A DNA stretch of 64,000 nucleotides, taken from contig NZ_JAGGKV010000001.1 in the NCBI RefSeq assembly GCF_017874035.1, forward strand, positions 124,001 through 188,000, written 5' to 3'. Numbering within the stretch: position 1 is the stretch's first letter; every line of letters starts with the position of its first letter. The translations under genes were made by a program, and so were the position numbers. Source of the stretch: Paenibacillus aceris. Lineage in GTDB: Bacteria; Bacillota; Bacilli; Paenibacillales; NBRC-103111. The notes under the pieces are model-generated. The model did not search any database. It had not been told where the DNA came from and saw nothing but the letters and a program-made list of their open reading frames with translations. This document shows positions 53,972 through 62,675 of the stretch, piece after piece.

Positions 53972-55426
53972 TCAAATAACGAAAAGCGCAATGAACTCGT
54001 GACATGGCGTCTGGATGAAGCGCTCATAATCAAGAGTAAGATTCAGAATGTCAGATGCTTTTTTTCGAGGGAAGCGGGTTAACAAGTTGTTCTCAAATTT
54101 CTCTATCACCTTGGGGAGTCCTTCCACTCGCCTTCTGCGGTGACCGATCGGATATTCACAGACGATTTTCTCCGTTGAGACGCCATCCTGAAAATGGATT
54201 TGGACGGCGTTGGCGATCGAACGTTTGTTCGTATCCAAATAATCTTTACTGTACTGCTCATCCTCGACAACGACCATCTTCTCCCTTAATGCATCGATCC
54301 GCGAATCTTTCGCGATGTATTCTTCATAATGCTCCGCCGTCAGTGTCCCAAACAGCAATCCGATGGCAACCATATACTGCAAGCAATGATCCCGATCAGC
54401 CGGATTGTGCAATGGTCCTTTTTTATCGATAATTCGGATCGCGGATTGATGGGTTGTAAGAGTGATCGACTTAATTTCGGCAATCCGGTCCCGTATCAAC
54501 GGATGCAGCTCCATTGCACATTCCACGGCAGTCTGCGCATGAAATTCAGCGGGGAATGAGATTTTAAATAAAATATGTTCCATGACATAGGAACCGAGTG
54601 CCCTCCCTAACGTTAACTCCTTTCCTCGGAACAAAACATCTTGGAAGCCCCATGTTTTGGCCGAAAGCGCTGTGGCATAGCCCATCTCGCCACCCACAGC
54701 CATTAAGGCCAGGCGTACCGCGCGGCTTGTTGCATCACCGGCAGCCCAAGACTTGCGGGAGCCTGTGTTCGGAGCATGCCTGTAAGTCCTAAGGCTGGCC
54801 CCATCAATCCATGCATTGGATAAAGCGCTGCATACCTCCTCTTTGCTTCCGCCTAACATAGCCGTCGCCACGGCCGTTGATGCGATTTTAACAAGATGTA
54901 CATGATCAAGTCCTACGCGGTTTAAGCTGTTCTCTAGTGCCAGCACGCCTTGAATCTCATGCGCCTTAATGGACATCGCAAGAATATCTTTCACATAGAG
55001 CGGCGTTTTGCCCTCTGCCACTCTACTGCGGCTGATATAATCGGAAAGCGCCAGAATACATCCCAAATTATCGGAAGGATGCCCCCATTCGGCTGCTAGC
55101 CACGTATCGTTATAATCGAGCCAGCGGATCATACACCCGATATTGAAAGCGGCATGCACAGGGTCTAACTCATAGCGAGTACCCGGCACCCGGGCACCGC
55201 CAGGCAAAGACGCCCCGGGTACAATCGGGCCTAGATGCTTGGCGCACTCCGGAAATCGCAGAGCGAGCAAGCCGGTGCCAAGGGAATCCAGCAAAACATG
55301 CTGCGCGATGAGGAAAGCTTCCTCACTTTCAATATTGGCGTTTAACGTATAATCGGCAATCTCTTCTATTAAAGGGTCAAAGGTCATCTCCTTACTTGGC
55401 AAGTTCTCAATTCCGCTCATGCCCAT
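53972..55426 (-). CDS. mmgE: 2-methylcitrate dehydratase (MmgE/PrpD family)
   Basis: 484 residues, full length. Motifs: [36 protein letters not shown], and [14 protein letters not shown]. It dehydrates 2-methylcitrate (and citrate in B. subtilis MmgE) on the way to 2-methylisocitrate. AAAGGACG precedes the ATG. Fits between the synthase and lyase of the methylcitrate cycle. Confidence 0.93.
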   Translation of the reverse strand: MGMSGIENLPSKEMTFDPLIEEIADYTLNANIESEEAFLIAQHVLLDSLGTGLLALRFPECAKHLGPIVPGASLPGGARVPGTRYELDPVHAAFNIGCMIRWLDYNDTWLAAEWGHPSDNLGCILALSDYISRSRVAEGKTPLYVKDILAMSIKAHEIQGVLALENSLNRVGLDHVHLVKIASTAVATAMLGGSKEEVCSALSNAWIDGASLRTYRHAPNTGSRKSWAAGDATSRAVRLALMAVGGEMGYATALSAKTWGFQDVLFRGKELTLGRALGSYVMEHILFKISFPAEFHAQTAVECAMELHPLIRDRIAEIKSITLTTHQSAIRIIDKKGPLHNPADRDHCLQYMVAIGLLFGTLTAEHYEEYIAKDSRIDALREKMVVVEDEQYSKDYLDTNKRSIANAVQIHFQDGVSTEKIVCEYPIGHRRRRVEGLPKVIEKFENNLLTRFPRKKASDILNLTLDYERFIQTPCHEFIALFVI

Positions 55427-55457
55427 TTCGTCCTTTCTGCCAATTACTTTCCAGCAC

Positions 55458-56567
55458 TTAAGGATGCAAATTGCGCGGTCCCGTGTAATGCACGCGAGGC
55501 CGGAAAAGTCGATTATTCGCGTGCTGTTCCATCACATGGCTGCTGACGCCAATCGTGCGGGCAGCAAGAAATACCGGCGTGAACAGATCAATCGGGATGC
55601 CCAGCAAGTAATAAACGGGAGCCGCATAATAATCCAGGTTCGGGTGCAAACTTTTTTCCCGCTTCATGACCTCTTCACCGGCCACGCACATTGCGTAGAG
55701 CTCCGGCTGATTCTTCTCTAAGGCAAGCGCGGCGAGCGCGTCTTTCATCAACAATGCGCGCGGATCGGCTTTTTTCATATAAACCCGATGACCAAAGCCC
55801 ATAATGCGCTCCTTTTGTGCGAGCTTGCTCAGCATCAAAGTTTCAAGGCCCGCTTCCGAGCCTGCCGCAAGCAGCATCTCCATAACTGCCTCATTGGCAC
55901 CGCCGTGCAGCGTTCCTTTTAAGGAGGCTACTGCTCCGGTGAGAGCGCCGTACAAATCAGACTGCGTAGAGGCGATGACCCGTGCCGCGAATGTCGAATT
56001 CGGCATTTCATGCTCACTGTAGACGATCAGGGATTGATCAAAAATATCCTCTTCCATCTTCGTAGGCACCCGACCTGTGATCATATACAAAAAATTAGCT
56101 GTATACGAGAGGTCTTCGCGCGGATTAACGAACACACGTTTGGTTTTGGCTTGATACCCATTAGCTACGATTTGCGGTACTTTTGCCAATAATCGAATCG
56201 CTTTTCGCGTGTTCGCCTCCTTCGAGCGATCTTCAAGCTCTTCATCGTAGCTGGCTAAGGCTGAAATCCCCGTTCGCAAAACATCCATTAGATCGGCTTG
56301 CTCCGGCAAAAGACGAAGTATCGAACAAATGTTCCGTGGTAACCCATATTCGGATTTAATTCTCTCTTCAAGCGTATTTCGTTCATCTTCAGTAGGCAGC
56401 GTTCCTTCAATCAAGAGCCCTGCAACATCCAGATATGTGGCATTTTGCGCAAGTTCGATGAGGTCATACCCGCGAACAACGATTTCTTCCTTTTCAACGT
56501 CTAGATAGGAAATCGCCGTCTCGCTAGCAATTACATTTTCAAGTCCAGGGTGATAGCTGTTACTCAT
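55458..56567 (-). CDS. mmgD: 2-methylcitrate/citrate synthase
   Basis: 369 residues from the ATG at 56567, after GGGAG; a longer in-frame version overlaps the SD and the previous stop. Citrate synthase motifs: [15 protein letters not shown] and [15 protein letters not shown] carry the catalytic histidines, and the Asp lies in the C-terminal region. The small-synthase length and context favour propionyl-CoA plus oxaloacetate. It starts 34 bases after the acyl-CoA dehydrogenase stop. Confidence 0.93.
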   Translation of the reverse strand: MSNSYHPGLENVIASETAISYLDVEKEEIVVRGYDLIELAQNATYLDVAGLLIEGTLPTEDERNTLEERIKSEYGLPRNICSILRLLPEQADLMDVLRTGISALASYDEELEDRSKEANTRKAIRLLAKVPQIVANGYQAKTKRVFVNPREDLSYTANFLYMITGRVPTKMEEDIFDQSLIVYSEHEMPNSTFAARVIASTQSDLYGALTGAVASLKGTLHGGANEAVMEMLLAAGSEAGLETLMLSKLAQKERIMGFGHRVYMKKADPRALLMKDALAALALEKNQPELYAMCVAGEEVMKREKSLHPNLDYYAAPVYYLLGIPIDLFTPVFLAARTIGVSSHVMEQHANNRLFRPRVHYTGPRNLHP

Positions 56568-56601
56568 CTCATCGCTCTCCCTTCCTCCATTCCTACCGCT
56601 A

Positions 56602-57744
56602 CTAGTCGGCAAGCAGCATGCGGGATATCACAATGCGCTGAATTTCATTCGTCCCTTCATAGATTTGTGTCACTTTGGCATCGCGCATATAACGTTCAAC
56701 GGGATAATCCTTCGTGTAGCCGTAGCCTCCGAAAATTTGTACAGCTTCTAAACTGACGCCAACTGCGGTATCACTGGCAAAAAGCTTCGCTATAGCGGCC
56801 TCCTTCCCATACGGCAAGCCTTGGCTTTCCTTCCATGCTGCCTGATAGGTCAGCAGTCTGGCCGCTTCAATCTTCGTCGCCATGTCGGCAAGCTTGAAGG
56901 CAATTGCCTGCTGCTCACCGATTGGCTTTCCAAATTGCTTGCGCTGTTTGGCATAAGCAACGGATGCATCCAAAGCCGCTTGAGCGATACCAAGCGCCTG
57001 CGCTGCAATGCCGATTCGCCCGCCGTCTAGGCTTTTCATGGCAATTCGGAAACCTTCTCCCTCCTCTCCCAGCAGATTTTCCGCAGGCACGCGGCAGTTC
57101 TCAAATCGCAATTCGAGCGTCGGGGAAGAGCGAATGCCAAGCTTTTTCTCTTTGCGCCCGAAAATAAAACCGGATGCCCCTTTCTCAACGATGAACGCAC
57201 TGCAGCCGCGCTTCTTGTTTTGAGCATCTGTCATCGCAAACACAATATAAACGTCCGCTTCCCCTCCATTCGTGACAAACAGCTTGGAGCCGTTTAATAC
57301 ATAACTGTCTCCGTCTTTGAATGCCGTTGTTTTCATCGCTCCAGCATCAGAGCCAGAACCGCTTTCCGTCAAGCTGTAAGCACCCAGCTTCTTGCCTTGG
57401 GCTAATGGATGCAAAAACTTAAGCTTCTGCGCTTCCGTTCCATACTTATACATCGCCCAACTAACCAAAGACGTATGGACGGAGAGCATAACGCCAGTCG
57501 AAGCACATGCCTTCGAAAGCTCTTCCACAACGATCGCATACGTCACAAAATCAGAACCAATCCCCCCATACGCGTCAGGCCACGGAATTCCCGTCAGACC
57601 GAGCTCTCCCATTTTATCGAACAACGCACGATCAAATCGCTCTTCTTCATCCCGCTCAGCAGCTGTAGGCTCTATTTCATTTTTCGCAAAATCCCGCACC
57701 ATAGCACGAATCATAATCTGTTCATCCGTAAAGGACAGTTCCAT
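56602..57744 (-). CDS. mmgC: Short-chain acyl-CoA dehydrogenase
   Basis: 380 residues. FAD/substrate motifs: [35 protein letters not shown], and the C-terminal [19 protein letters not shown] with the catalytic Glu of YEGTNE. It oxidises butyryl-, isobutyryl- or similar short acyl-CoA. First gene of the operon. AGGAGG is 8 bases before the ATG. The family's electron acceptor, ETF, is not encoded here. Confidence 0.94.
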   Translation of the reverse strand: MELSFTDEQIMIRAMVRDFAKNEIEPTAAERDEEERFDRALFDKMGELGLTGIPWPDAYGGIGSDFVTYAIVVEELSKACASTGVMLSVHTSLVSWAMYKYGTEAQKLKFLHPLAQGKKLGAYSLTESGSGSDAGAMKTTAFKDGDSYVLNGSKLFVTNGGEADVYIVFAMTDAQNKKRGCSAFIVEKGASGFIFGRKEKKLGIRSSPTLELRFENCRVPAENLLGEEGEGFRIAMKSLDGGRIGIAAQALGIAQAALDASVAYAKQRKQFGKPIGEQQAIAFKLADMATKIEAARLLTYQAAWKESQGLPYGKEAAIAKLFASDTAVGVSLEAVQIFGGYGYTKDYPVERYMRDAKVTQIYEGTNEIQRIVISRMLLAD

Positions 57745-57828
57745 ATGACCGCCTCCTTCGACATGATGGCTATTCCTGCATGTTTTGGCCGAGGATAAGT
57801 ACGATGGTTTGCTCCGTAATGGGACAAG

Positions 57829-57843
57829 TTGTAAACGCTTCCG
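57829..57843. promoter_or_regulatory. Candidate cre (CcpA) site upstream of the mmg-icmF operon
   Basis: TTGTAAACGCTTCCG fits the WTGNAANCGNWNNCW consensus except for the last base. It lies 85 bases before the acyl-CoA dehydrogenase start, just downstream of AT-rich sequence that could hold a promoter. The B. subtilis mmg operon is known to be catabolite repressed and sigma-E dependent. I could not place a convincing sigma-E promoter here. Confidence 0.6.
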
Positions 57844-57918
57844 ACAACATGTTTTATATATACACGCTACGCTAAAGGCTTATACCTGACAGGCTTTGAA
57901 ATTATGCCCCAATGAAAA

Positions 57919-57942
57919 AAACACCGCTCTTCAGCGATGTTT
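57919..57942 (-). terminator. Terminator of the Gfo/Idh gene
   Basis: Minus strand AAACATCGCT / AGCGGTGTTT stem (one U-G pair) with loop GAAG, followed by TTTTTTCATT. Confidence 0.75.
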
Positions 57943-57952
57943 GTTCTTATCA

Positions 57953-58924
57953 TTAACCTATTTTAACGGGCAACCCGCTCTTGGACGACTCCAAAGCCGC
58001 GAGTGTAATTTGCAGCGTGACTGCCGCGTCAGCGTAATCCGTCAAAATGCGTGACCGATCCCCGGTTTTAATCGCATGCAAGAAAGCATCGGTTTCCAGC
58101 TCATATGGATTCAATAGGTTCTTATACTCCGTTTTTTGGGATCCTTCGTGATTGATGAGAAACCGGTTTTGTTGAATTTCCAAAACGCCCTGATCTGTAA
58201 ACAATTCCAATCCAGACCGGTGGCCGAATGGAAGCATACACGTATTCGTGATCGAGGCGATCGCACCGCCCGCTAACTTGAGAGTTACCGCGCCGACATC
58301 CGCGACCTCGGCACCGTCATGCTTCGTATGGATGTGGCGCTGCGCATAAGCTGCATACACTTCTTCCACCTCGCCGACCAAGTAACGAACCAAATCTACA
58401 ATGTGCGTCGTTTGTTCAACGAATTGACCACCGGAGCCATTTTGTTTGCGCCACCAATGAACCCCCGGCATATCTCCCAACCAACTGCCCACCGCCATTC
58501 CCACCTTGCGGGTTGCCAGCAGCTCTTTGGCCCTTTGCACCGTATCCGTATATCGGATATGATAACCAACAGAAGTAATCAAATCCTTGCTTGCGACTTT
58601 CGCTTGAATCCGGTTCACCACAGCCATATCGAGACCGATCGGTTTTTCCACCAGAAACGGAATATGCCGATCGATGATGGCACCTTCAATTTCACCGTGT
58701 GCCAGAGGCGGAACACTGATATATACAGCATCTGGTTTACAAGTGTCCAGCATCTGCTCGATGCTGTCAAAAGCTTGTGCACCTGCAAATTGCTGCGCAA
58801 TCTTCTCCGCCTTTGGCAGTGAAGAACCAAGAAAAGCAACAACTTGCGCATCCTCCCTAGCAGCAAGCAAGCTTGCATGCTTTTCTGCGAACCAGCCCGT
58901 GCCGGCAATTGCAATTTTCAACAT
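57953..58924 (-). CDS. Gfo/Idh/MocA-family oxidoreductase
   Basis: 323 residues. Rossmann motif IAIAGTGWFAEKHASLL, VEKPIGLD with the catalytic Lys (about 95), and GSGGQFVEQTTHIVDLVRYL in the second domain. It acts on a sugar or cyclitol with NAD(P). It stands alone and is divergent from the CBS-domain gene. Its specificity is not indicated. Confidence 0.9.
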   Translation of the reverse strand: MLKIAIAGTGWFAEKHASLLAAREDAQVVAFLGSSLPKAEKIAQQFAGAQAFDSIEQMLDTCKPDAVYISVPPLAHGEIEGAIIDRHIPFLVEKPIGLDMAVVNRIQAKVASKDLITSVGYHIRYTDTVQRAKELLATRKVGMAVGSWLGDMPGVHWWRKQNGSGGQFVEQTTHIVDLVRYLVGEVEEVYAAYAQRHIHTKHDGAEVADVGAVTLKLAGGAIASITNTCMLPFGHRSGLELFTDQGVLEIQQNRFLINHEGSQKTEYKNLLNPYELETDAFLHAIKTGDRSRILTDYADAAVTLQITLAALESSKSGLPVKIG

Positions 58925-59175
58925 GTTGATTGACTCCCCTCAGTGGTTCAAATTAGCATAGATTCCCATGAGACAAGTATATACCCTGAAGCTTATCTTT
59001 TCTTCCATTATTTTTTTGTGATAAAATTTGTTGTGAAAGTGTTAGTAATCACAAAGATTTGGGTATATGATAATGAAGTCTCTGTGGTTTATGGAAAGAT
59101 CTTTCAAAGCCATTTAGATGAAAGTATGGTTTAATGGATGTATTACGTTTTGAAAAAATCCGTGAAAGGTAATAA

Positions 59176-59586
59176 ATGACTATGAAAACTGCCGCATTTC
59201 TTTTTCCGAAAGACAAAGTTGCCTTTATCCGATCATCCTCTTCCATGAAAGAAGCGATGGAACAATTAGAGCAACACTATTATACAGCACTTCCCATCGT
59301 TGATGACGCAGGAAAATATGTAGGAACCCTATCCGAAGGCGATCTGTTATGGACGCTCAAAAATACACCGGGTGTAAGTTTCGATAATATGGATGAGATT
59401 CCGGTTAGCGCCATTAAAAAGCATATTCGCAATGAATGTGTATCTATAGATGCCTTTATGGAGGATATGCTGGCCAAAGCAGCTGATCAAAATTTTGTTC
59501 CTGTCGTCGATGATAAGCAAATTTTTCTGGGCATTATTCGCCGAAAAGATATTATAGCCTACTATATGCATAACATTACGGACTAA
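59176..59586 (+). CDS. Tandem CBS-domain protein
   Basis: 136 residues, two CBS motifs only: about 10-65 (AMEQLEQHYYTALPIVDDAGKYVGTLSEGDLLW) and about 80-132 (FVPVVDDKQIFLGIIRRKDIIAYY). Such stand-alone pairs bind adenine nucleotides; the size and layout recall Bacillus DarB/CbpB, a c-di-AMP receptor, though identity is not close enough to claim it. AAAGG precedes the ATG; a second ATG two codons on is possible. Confidence 0.88.
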   Translation: MTMKTAAFLFPKDKVAFIRSSSSMKEAMEQLEQHYYTALPIVDDAGKYVGTLSEGDLLWTLKNTPGVSFDNMDEIPVSAIKKHIRNECVSIDAFMEDMLAKAADQNFVPVVDDKQIFLGIIRRKDIIAYYMHNITD

Positions 59587-59590
59587 AAAG

Positions 59591-59624
59591 AAAAGGAACA
59601 GAGGCAGCGCCTCGGTTCCTTTTT
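59591..59624. terminator. Bidirectional terminator between CBS and MFS genes
   Basis: AAAAGGAAC / GTTCCTTTT outer stem and GAGGC / GCCTC inner stem. T-runs lie on both strands for the two convergent genes. Confidence 0.85.
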
Positions 59625-59642
59625 CTTTTGCACTTTTAGAAA

Positions 59643-60887
59643 TCACTTGGCACCCATTTCGGCTATTGTTGCCCTTTCAAGCTTGGCAGCTTGCTTATGG
59701 ATACGGCTAATGCGAAAGGATTGCCAGAATGAGACAGCATAAACCAGCATAGCCGCAGAAAACCAACCTTGAATTCCGAAACGCGCCATGATAACACCGC
59801 CTAATAACGGCCCTAGCAAACACCCAAGAAACATCCAAGCATTAACCATCGCAAACGTCTGGCCTTCCAGCCCGTGGCGAATCAATTTTCTTACCTGTGT
59901 TTGAATGTTCGGCATCATACAGGCTACACACAAGCCCAGTAGAAAACGGCAGCCGAGAATAACCGGATACAGCTGAGTAACAGCTTGCACGAGGCATAGG
60001 AAGAACGCCGTCGATGTTGCTAGTTTGAACAGCACTAAAGGACCCATACGGTCCGAAAGCCTGCCGAGAAAAGGCGAAAATATAATTACAGAGAATGAGG
60101 TCGCTGATAAAGCAATCCCTAAAAGCCATTGTTCGTTTAAAAAAGTAAACACATGAGTCGACTGCTGCACATAGTAAGGCATGATGGGATTCGTCCCTAC
60201 AAATGCAAAATTCACACATAATGCACTGATCAGCAGAGATGGCAGTGGTTTAGTATGCCAGATTTGTTTCCAGTCAGCTAACAGCGTCCGCTTTTCCATA
60301 ATGTCTGCGGCGGCTTTCCGCGGCTTATCTTTGACGAACAGCCATACGCAAACTGTCGCGAGTAAAATAAACACACTCATGGCGGGATAAGCGCTTCTTA
60401 CGGATAGAAACGAAAGCAAAGATGAAGCAATCAGCGGTCCGATCAACGATCCCGTCTCCCCCATCATTTGCATGGTGCCGGCGGACGCACCGATTTTTTC
60501 TTCTGGCGAGCCAATCATGACGAGCACCATCGTGAATGGAAGTATGCCAGTAAAGCAACCTTGCAATAGGCGGAGCAAAGCTAACTGCCATGGCTCTGTG
60601 GCTAGCGGCATGCACGCTGTGATGATCGCCATCCCAAAACCGGACCAAAGCATAACCGGCTTGCGCCCGTACCGGTCTCCGATACGGCCCAGAAAAGGGA
60701 TCGCGATCATCATCGCAGTAAAATTGGCGGAAAATATGACGCCTGACCATATGTACAGCGAATCACCGTTAACATGACCGATATTACGCAAAAAACCGGG
60801 AAGCAGCGGGATAAACATTCCATGAGCTGTTGTTACAAGCAGTTGAACGGTTAATAATGCGGCAAACTGCCTTTTCCACCGCTCCAT
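59643..60887 (-). CDS. MFS multidrug-type transporter
   Basis: 414 residues with 12 predicted transmembrane helices. The MFS loop-2/3 motif is GRIGDRYGRKPVML (about 66-79) and repeats in the second half as GRLSDRMGPLVLF. Closest in style to the DHA1 drug efflux group (MdtG-like). It begins 4 bases after the nitroreductase stop with a weak SD, so translation is probably coupled. With the nitroreductase it suggests a response to nitroaromatic, quinone or similar compounds. Confidence 0.92.
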   Translation of the reverse strand: MERWKRQFAALLTVQLLVTTAHGMFIPLLPGFLRNIGHVNGDSLYIWSGVIFSANFTAMMIAIPFLGRIGDRYGRKPVMLWSGFGMAIITACMPLATEPWQLALLRLLQGCFTGILPFTMVLVMIGSPEEKIGASAGTMQMMGETGSLIGPLIASSLLSFLSVRSAYPAMSVFILLATVCVWLFVKDKPRKAAADIMEKRTLLADWKQIWHTKPLPSLLISALCVNFAFVGTNPIMPYYVQQSTHVFTFLNEQWLLGIALSATSFSVIIFSPFLGRLSDRMGPLVLFKLATSTAFFLCLVQAVTQLYPVILGCRFLLGLCVACMMPNIQTQVRKLIRHGLEGQTFAMVNAWMFLGCLLGPLLGGVIMARFGIQGWFSAAMLVYAVSFWQSFRISRIHKQAAKLERATIAEMGAK

Positions 60888-60891
60888 TCAA

Positions 60892-61503
60892 CTAGAAAGA
60901 GCCTTCAATGATACTGTCGTTGAGCGCGCGGCGGCTATTCGGCAGCTCGCGCTCTTGCAGATCACTTGGCAAACTTTCAAGAGAACCTCGATAACCAAGC
61001 GCGATAACAGCATGCAGCTCATACTCATCCGGAACGCCAAGTTCCTTACGGGCGATGTCTTTGTCATATCCGCCTACAGCACGTGTCGCAAGGCCAAGCA
61101 AATGCGCTTGAAAAGCGATTGAAGCCCAAGCAGCACCCGCGTCGAACGCGTGGGCGCCATTCGGTGCTCCGTCTTGACGGAGCTTGTGGGAAAGAATAAG
61201 TACGAGAATTGGAGCATGATCCGTCCATAAGCGGTTATTCGGCTTAATAAACGATTGAAATTTCTGCTTCTGCGGTTCAGATTTGGCAACAATAAATCGC
61301 CAAGGCTGCAAATTGCTGGAGGACGGCGCCCAACGAGCAGCTTCAAGTACAGTAAGTAACGTTTCGTCTGAAACTTCTCTTGGCTCAAAGGCACGGGAGG
61401 ACCAACGGTTCAGAAAAAGCGAATGAACCGGATAATCCGCTTTTCGGTTCTCTTCTACTTCCGGTAATCGTGCTGTTTGCGCTGCAGTTGTTGTCATGTT
61501 CAT
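60892..61503 (-). CDS. Nitroreductase-family FMN enzyme
   Basis: About 203 residues from an ATG near 61503 (AGGAAAGGAA before a cluster of ATGs at 61506, 61503 and 61497); longer in-frame sequence would read through the promoter and attenuator. FMN-binding motifs: NRWSSRAFEPREV, ARWAPSSSNLQPWRFIV, and GLATRAVGGYDKDIARKELGVPDEYE. It reduces nitro or quinone compounds with NAD(P)H. First gene of a two-gene operon with the MFS transporter. A terminator in its leader implies conditional expression. Confidence 0.9.
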   Translation of the reverse strand: MNMTTTAAQTARLPEVEENRKADYPVHSLFLNRWSSRAFEPREVSDETLLTVLEAARWAPSSSNLQPWRFIVAKSEPQKQKFQSFIKPNNRLWTDHAPILVLILSHKLRQDGAPNGAHAFDAGAAWASIAFQAHLLGLATRAVGGYDKDIARKELGVPDEYELHAVIALGYRGSLESLPSDLQERELPNSRRALNDSIIEGSF

Positions 61504-61541
61504 CATTTCCTTTCCTCTTGTACATAATTGGATAAAAAAAA

Positions 61542-61574
61542 GAGACACGTTTCTCTGGGAAGAGAAAGTGTCTC
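61542..61574 (-). terminator. Leader terminator (possible attenuator) ahead of the nitroreductase
   Basis: GAGACAC / GTGTCTC and TTTCTCT / AGAGAAA form a 14-bp stem with one bulged base, followed on the minus strand by TTTTTTTT. It is after the promoter at 61629-61601 and before the nitroreductase SD, so the operon's own transcript must pass it. Confidence 0.7.
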
Positions 61575-61629
61575 CGTTCGAACGGTAGTCCTTGTGTTCT
61601 ACAGTATCATTGATTACTAACTGCGTCAA
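61574..61629 (-). promoter_or_regulatory. Promoter and 12-bp palindrome of the nitroreductase-MFS operon
   Basis: Minus strand TTGACG (61629-61624), 17-base spacer, TACTGT (61606-61601). A perfect palindrome CCGTTCGAACGG (61574-61585) lies about 16 bases downstream of the -10, inside the transcribed leader, and touches the first base of the terminator stem. It could be a repressor operator or an anti-terminator arm. Confidence 0.6.
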
Positions 61630-61717
61630 CGTTATTTTAATATATTCCAATAAGCATTGTCGGATATGACCTAACCTGTTTTTGATTAACAAACGGGTAT
61701 AACTTCTCTCCATCATT

Positions 61718-62554
61718 TCAACGTGAAGTGAAATACGGAGCAGCAAGCTTCCGCACACGCTCAATTCCTTCCCACATGTCGCCGGGACCGTCATAAACAA
61801 GGGTGAACGGGCCTTCATAACCCGCTTGCTTGGCAATCTCCATGCAGCGAATGAACTCTTCCTCATCCGGTATTCCGTCCGCATTTGTTTGCGCTTTGGC
61901 ATGAATGGATTCGCTGAAAGGAATCGTTTTCTCTAGCGCGTCGTATTTGTCGCTGCCTTTAAAGTTGCCATAATCCGAAGTAAACCCAAGTTCATCTCCG
62001 CAAGACTTCAGCAGCGCAAGACAATTGTCCGCTACAGAGGTCAGCGAGTGGAAATTTTCCGTAACTACTCGAACCCCCCGAGAGGCACCATAGCGCCCTA
62101 ACTCCCGCAATGCCTCAGCAGAGCGTGCTAACGCTTGTTCATCCGAAGGATCGGCATCGCCAGCAATCACACGAACCCTCTCCGCTCCGGCAAGTGCGGC
62201 GACATCGATCCACGCTTTGATCCATGCGATGTCTAAAGTTCTGCGCTCTGTGTCACTGTTTGAAATATCCCCATACTCGAGAAGCAGCGTATAGAAGCGG
62301 AGTCCGGCATCCGTAAACGATTGTTTCAATGAGTGCAAATAATCCGGGCTTGTCTCCGGGAAATGAAAATGACAAACCTCCAACGATGTAAACCCTTTCG
62401 CGGCAAGCACTTCAGGCAGCTCGATCAGCGAAATATGTTCCGGTTGATCCTGTGCAACTGTTATTTGCGTGCGAGTTGCTTCATCCCAGCGTGTCCAACG
62501 CAATGGACCGAGAAGTCGATGCAAGCTCCAGCTCGTCAGCGATAAAAATGGCAT
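61718..62554 (-). CDS. Sugar phosphate isomerase/epimerase (TIM barrel)
   Basis: 278 residues of the xylose-isomerase-like superfamily. Strand-end motifs: SLEVCHFHFPE, RVRVIAGDAD, VVTENFHS (Glu and His of the metal site), FTSDYGNFKG and IHAKAQTNADG. No signal peptide. Its substrate is unknown. It precedes the nitroreductase operon but is separated by that operon's own promoter. AAAGGG precedes the ATG. Confidence 0.85.
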   Translation of the reverse strand: MPFLSLTSWSLHRLLGPLRWTRWDEATRTQITVAQDQPEHISLIELPEVLAAKGFTSLEVCHFHFPETSPDYLHSLKQSFTDAGLRFYTLLLEYGDISNSDTERRTLDIAWIKAWIDVAALAGAERVRVIAGDADPSDEQALARSAEALRELGRYGASRGVRVVTENFHSLTSVADNCLALLKSCGDELGFTSDYGNFKGSDKYDALEKTIPFSESIHAKAQTNADGIPDEEEFIRCMEIAKQAGYEGPFTLVYDGPGDMWEGIERVRKLAAPYFTSR

Positions 62555-62675
62555 ACCTTCAACCCTTTCTTCATTCAGTTTGGTTGTATTTTACCAATCC
62601 GTTTCGGTTAACACCATATGCCATCTCGCAGCATCATCTCTTATCCTGCTGTTTTGTCTTGCACGAATGGTTTTT

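Noticed and set aside
57745..57920. Sigma-E promoter for the mmg-icmF operon
   Set aside because: GTATAA and GTATATAT elements were considered, but they differ too much from the sigma-E consensus to call.
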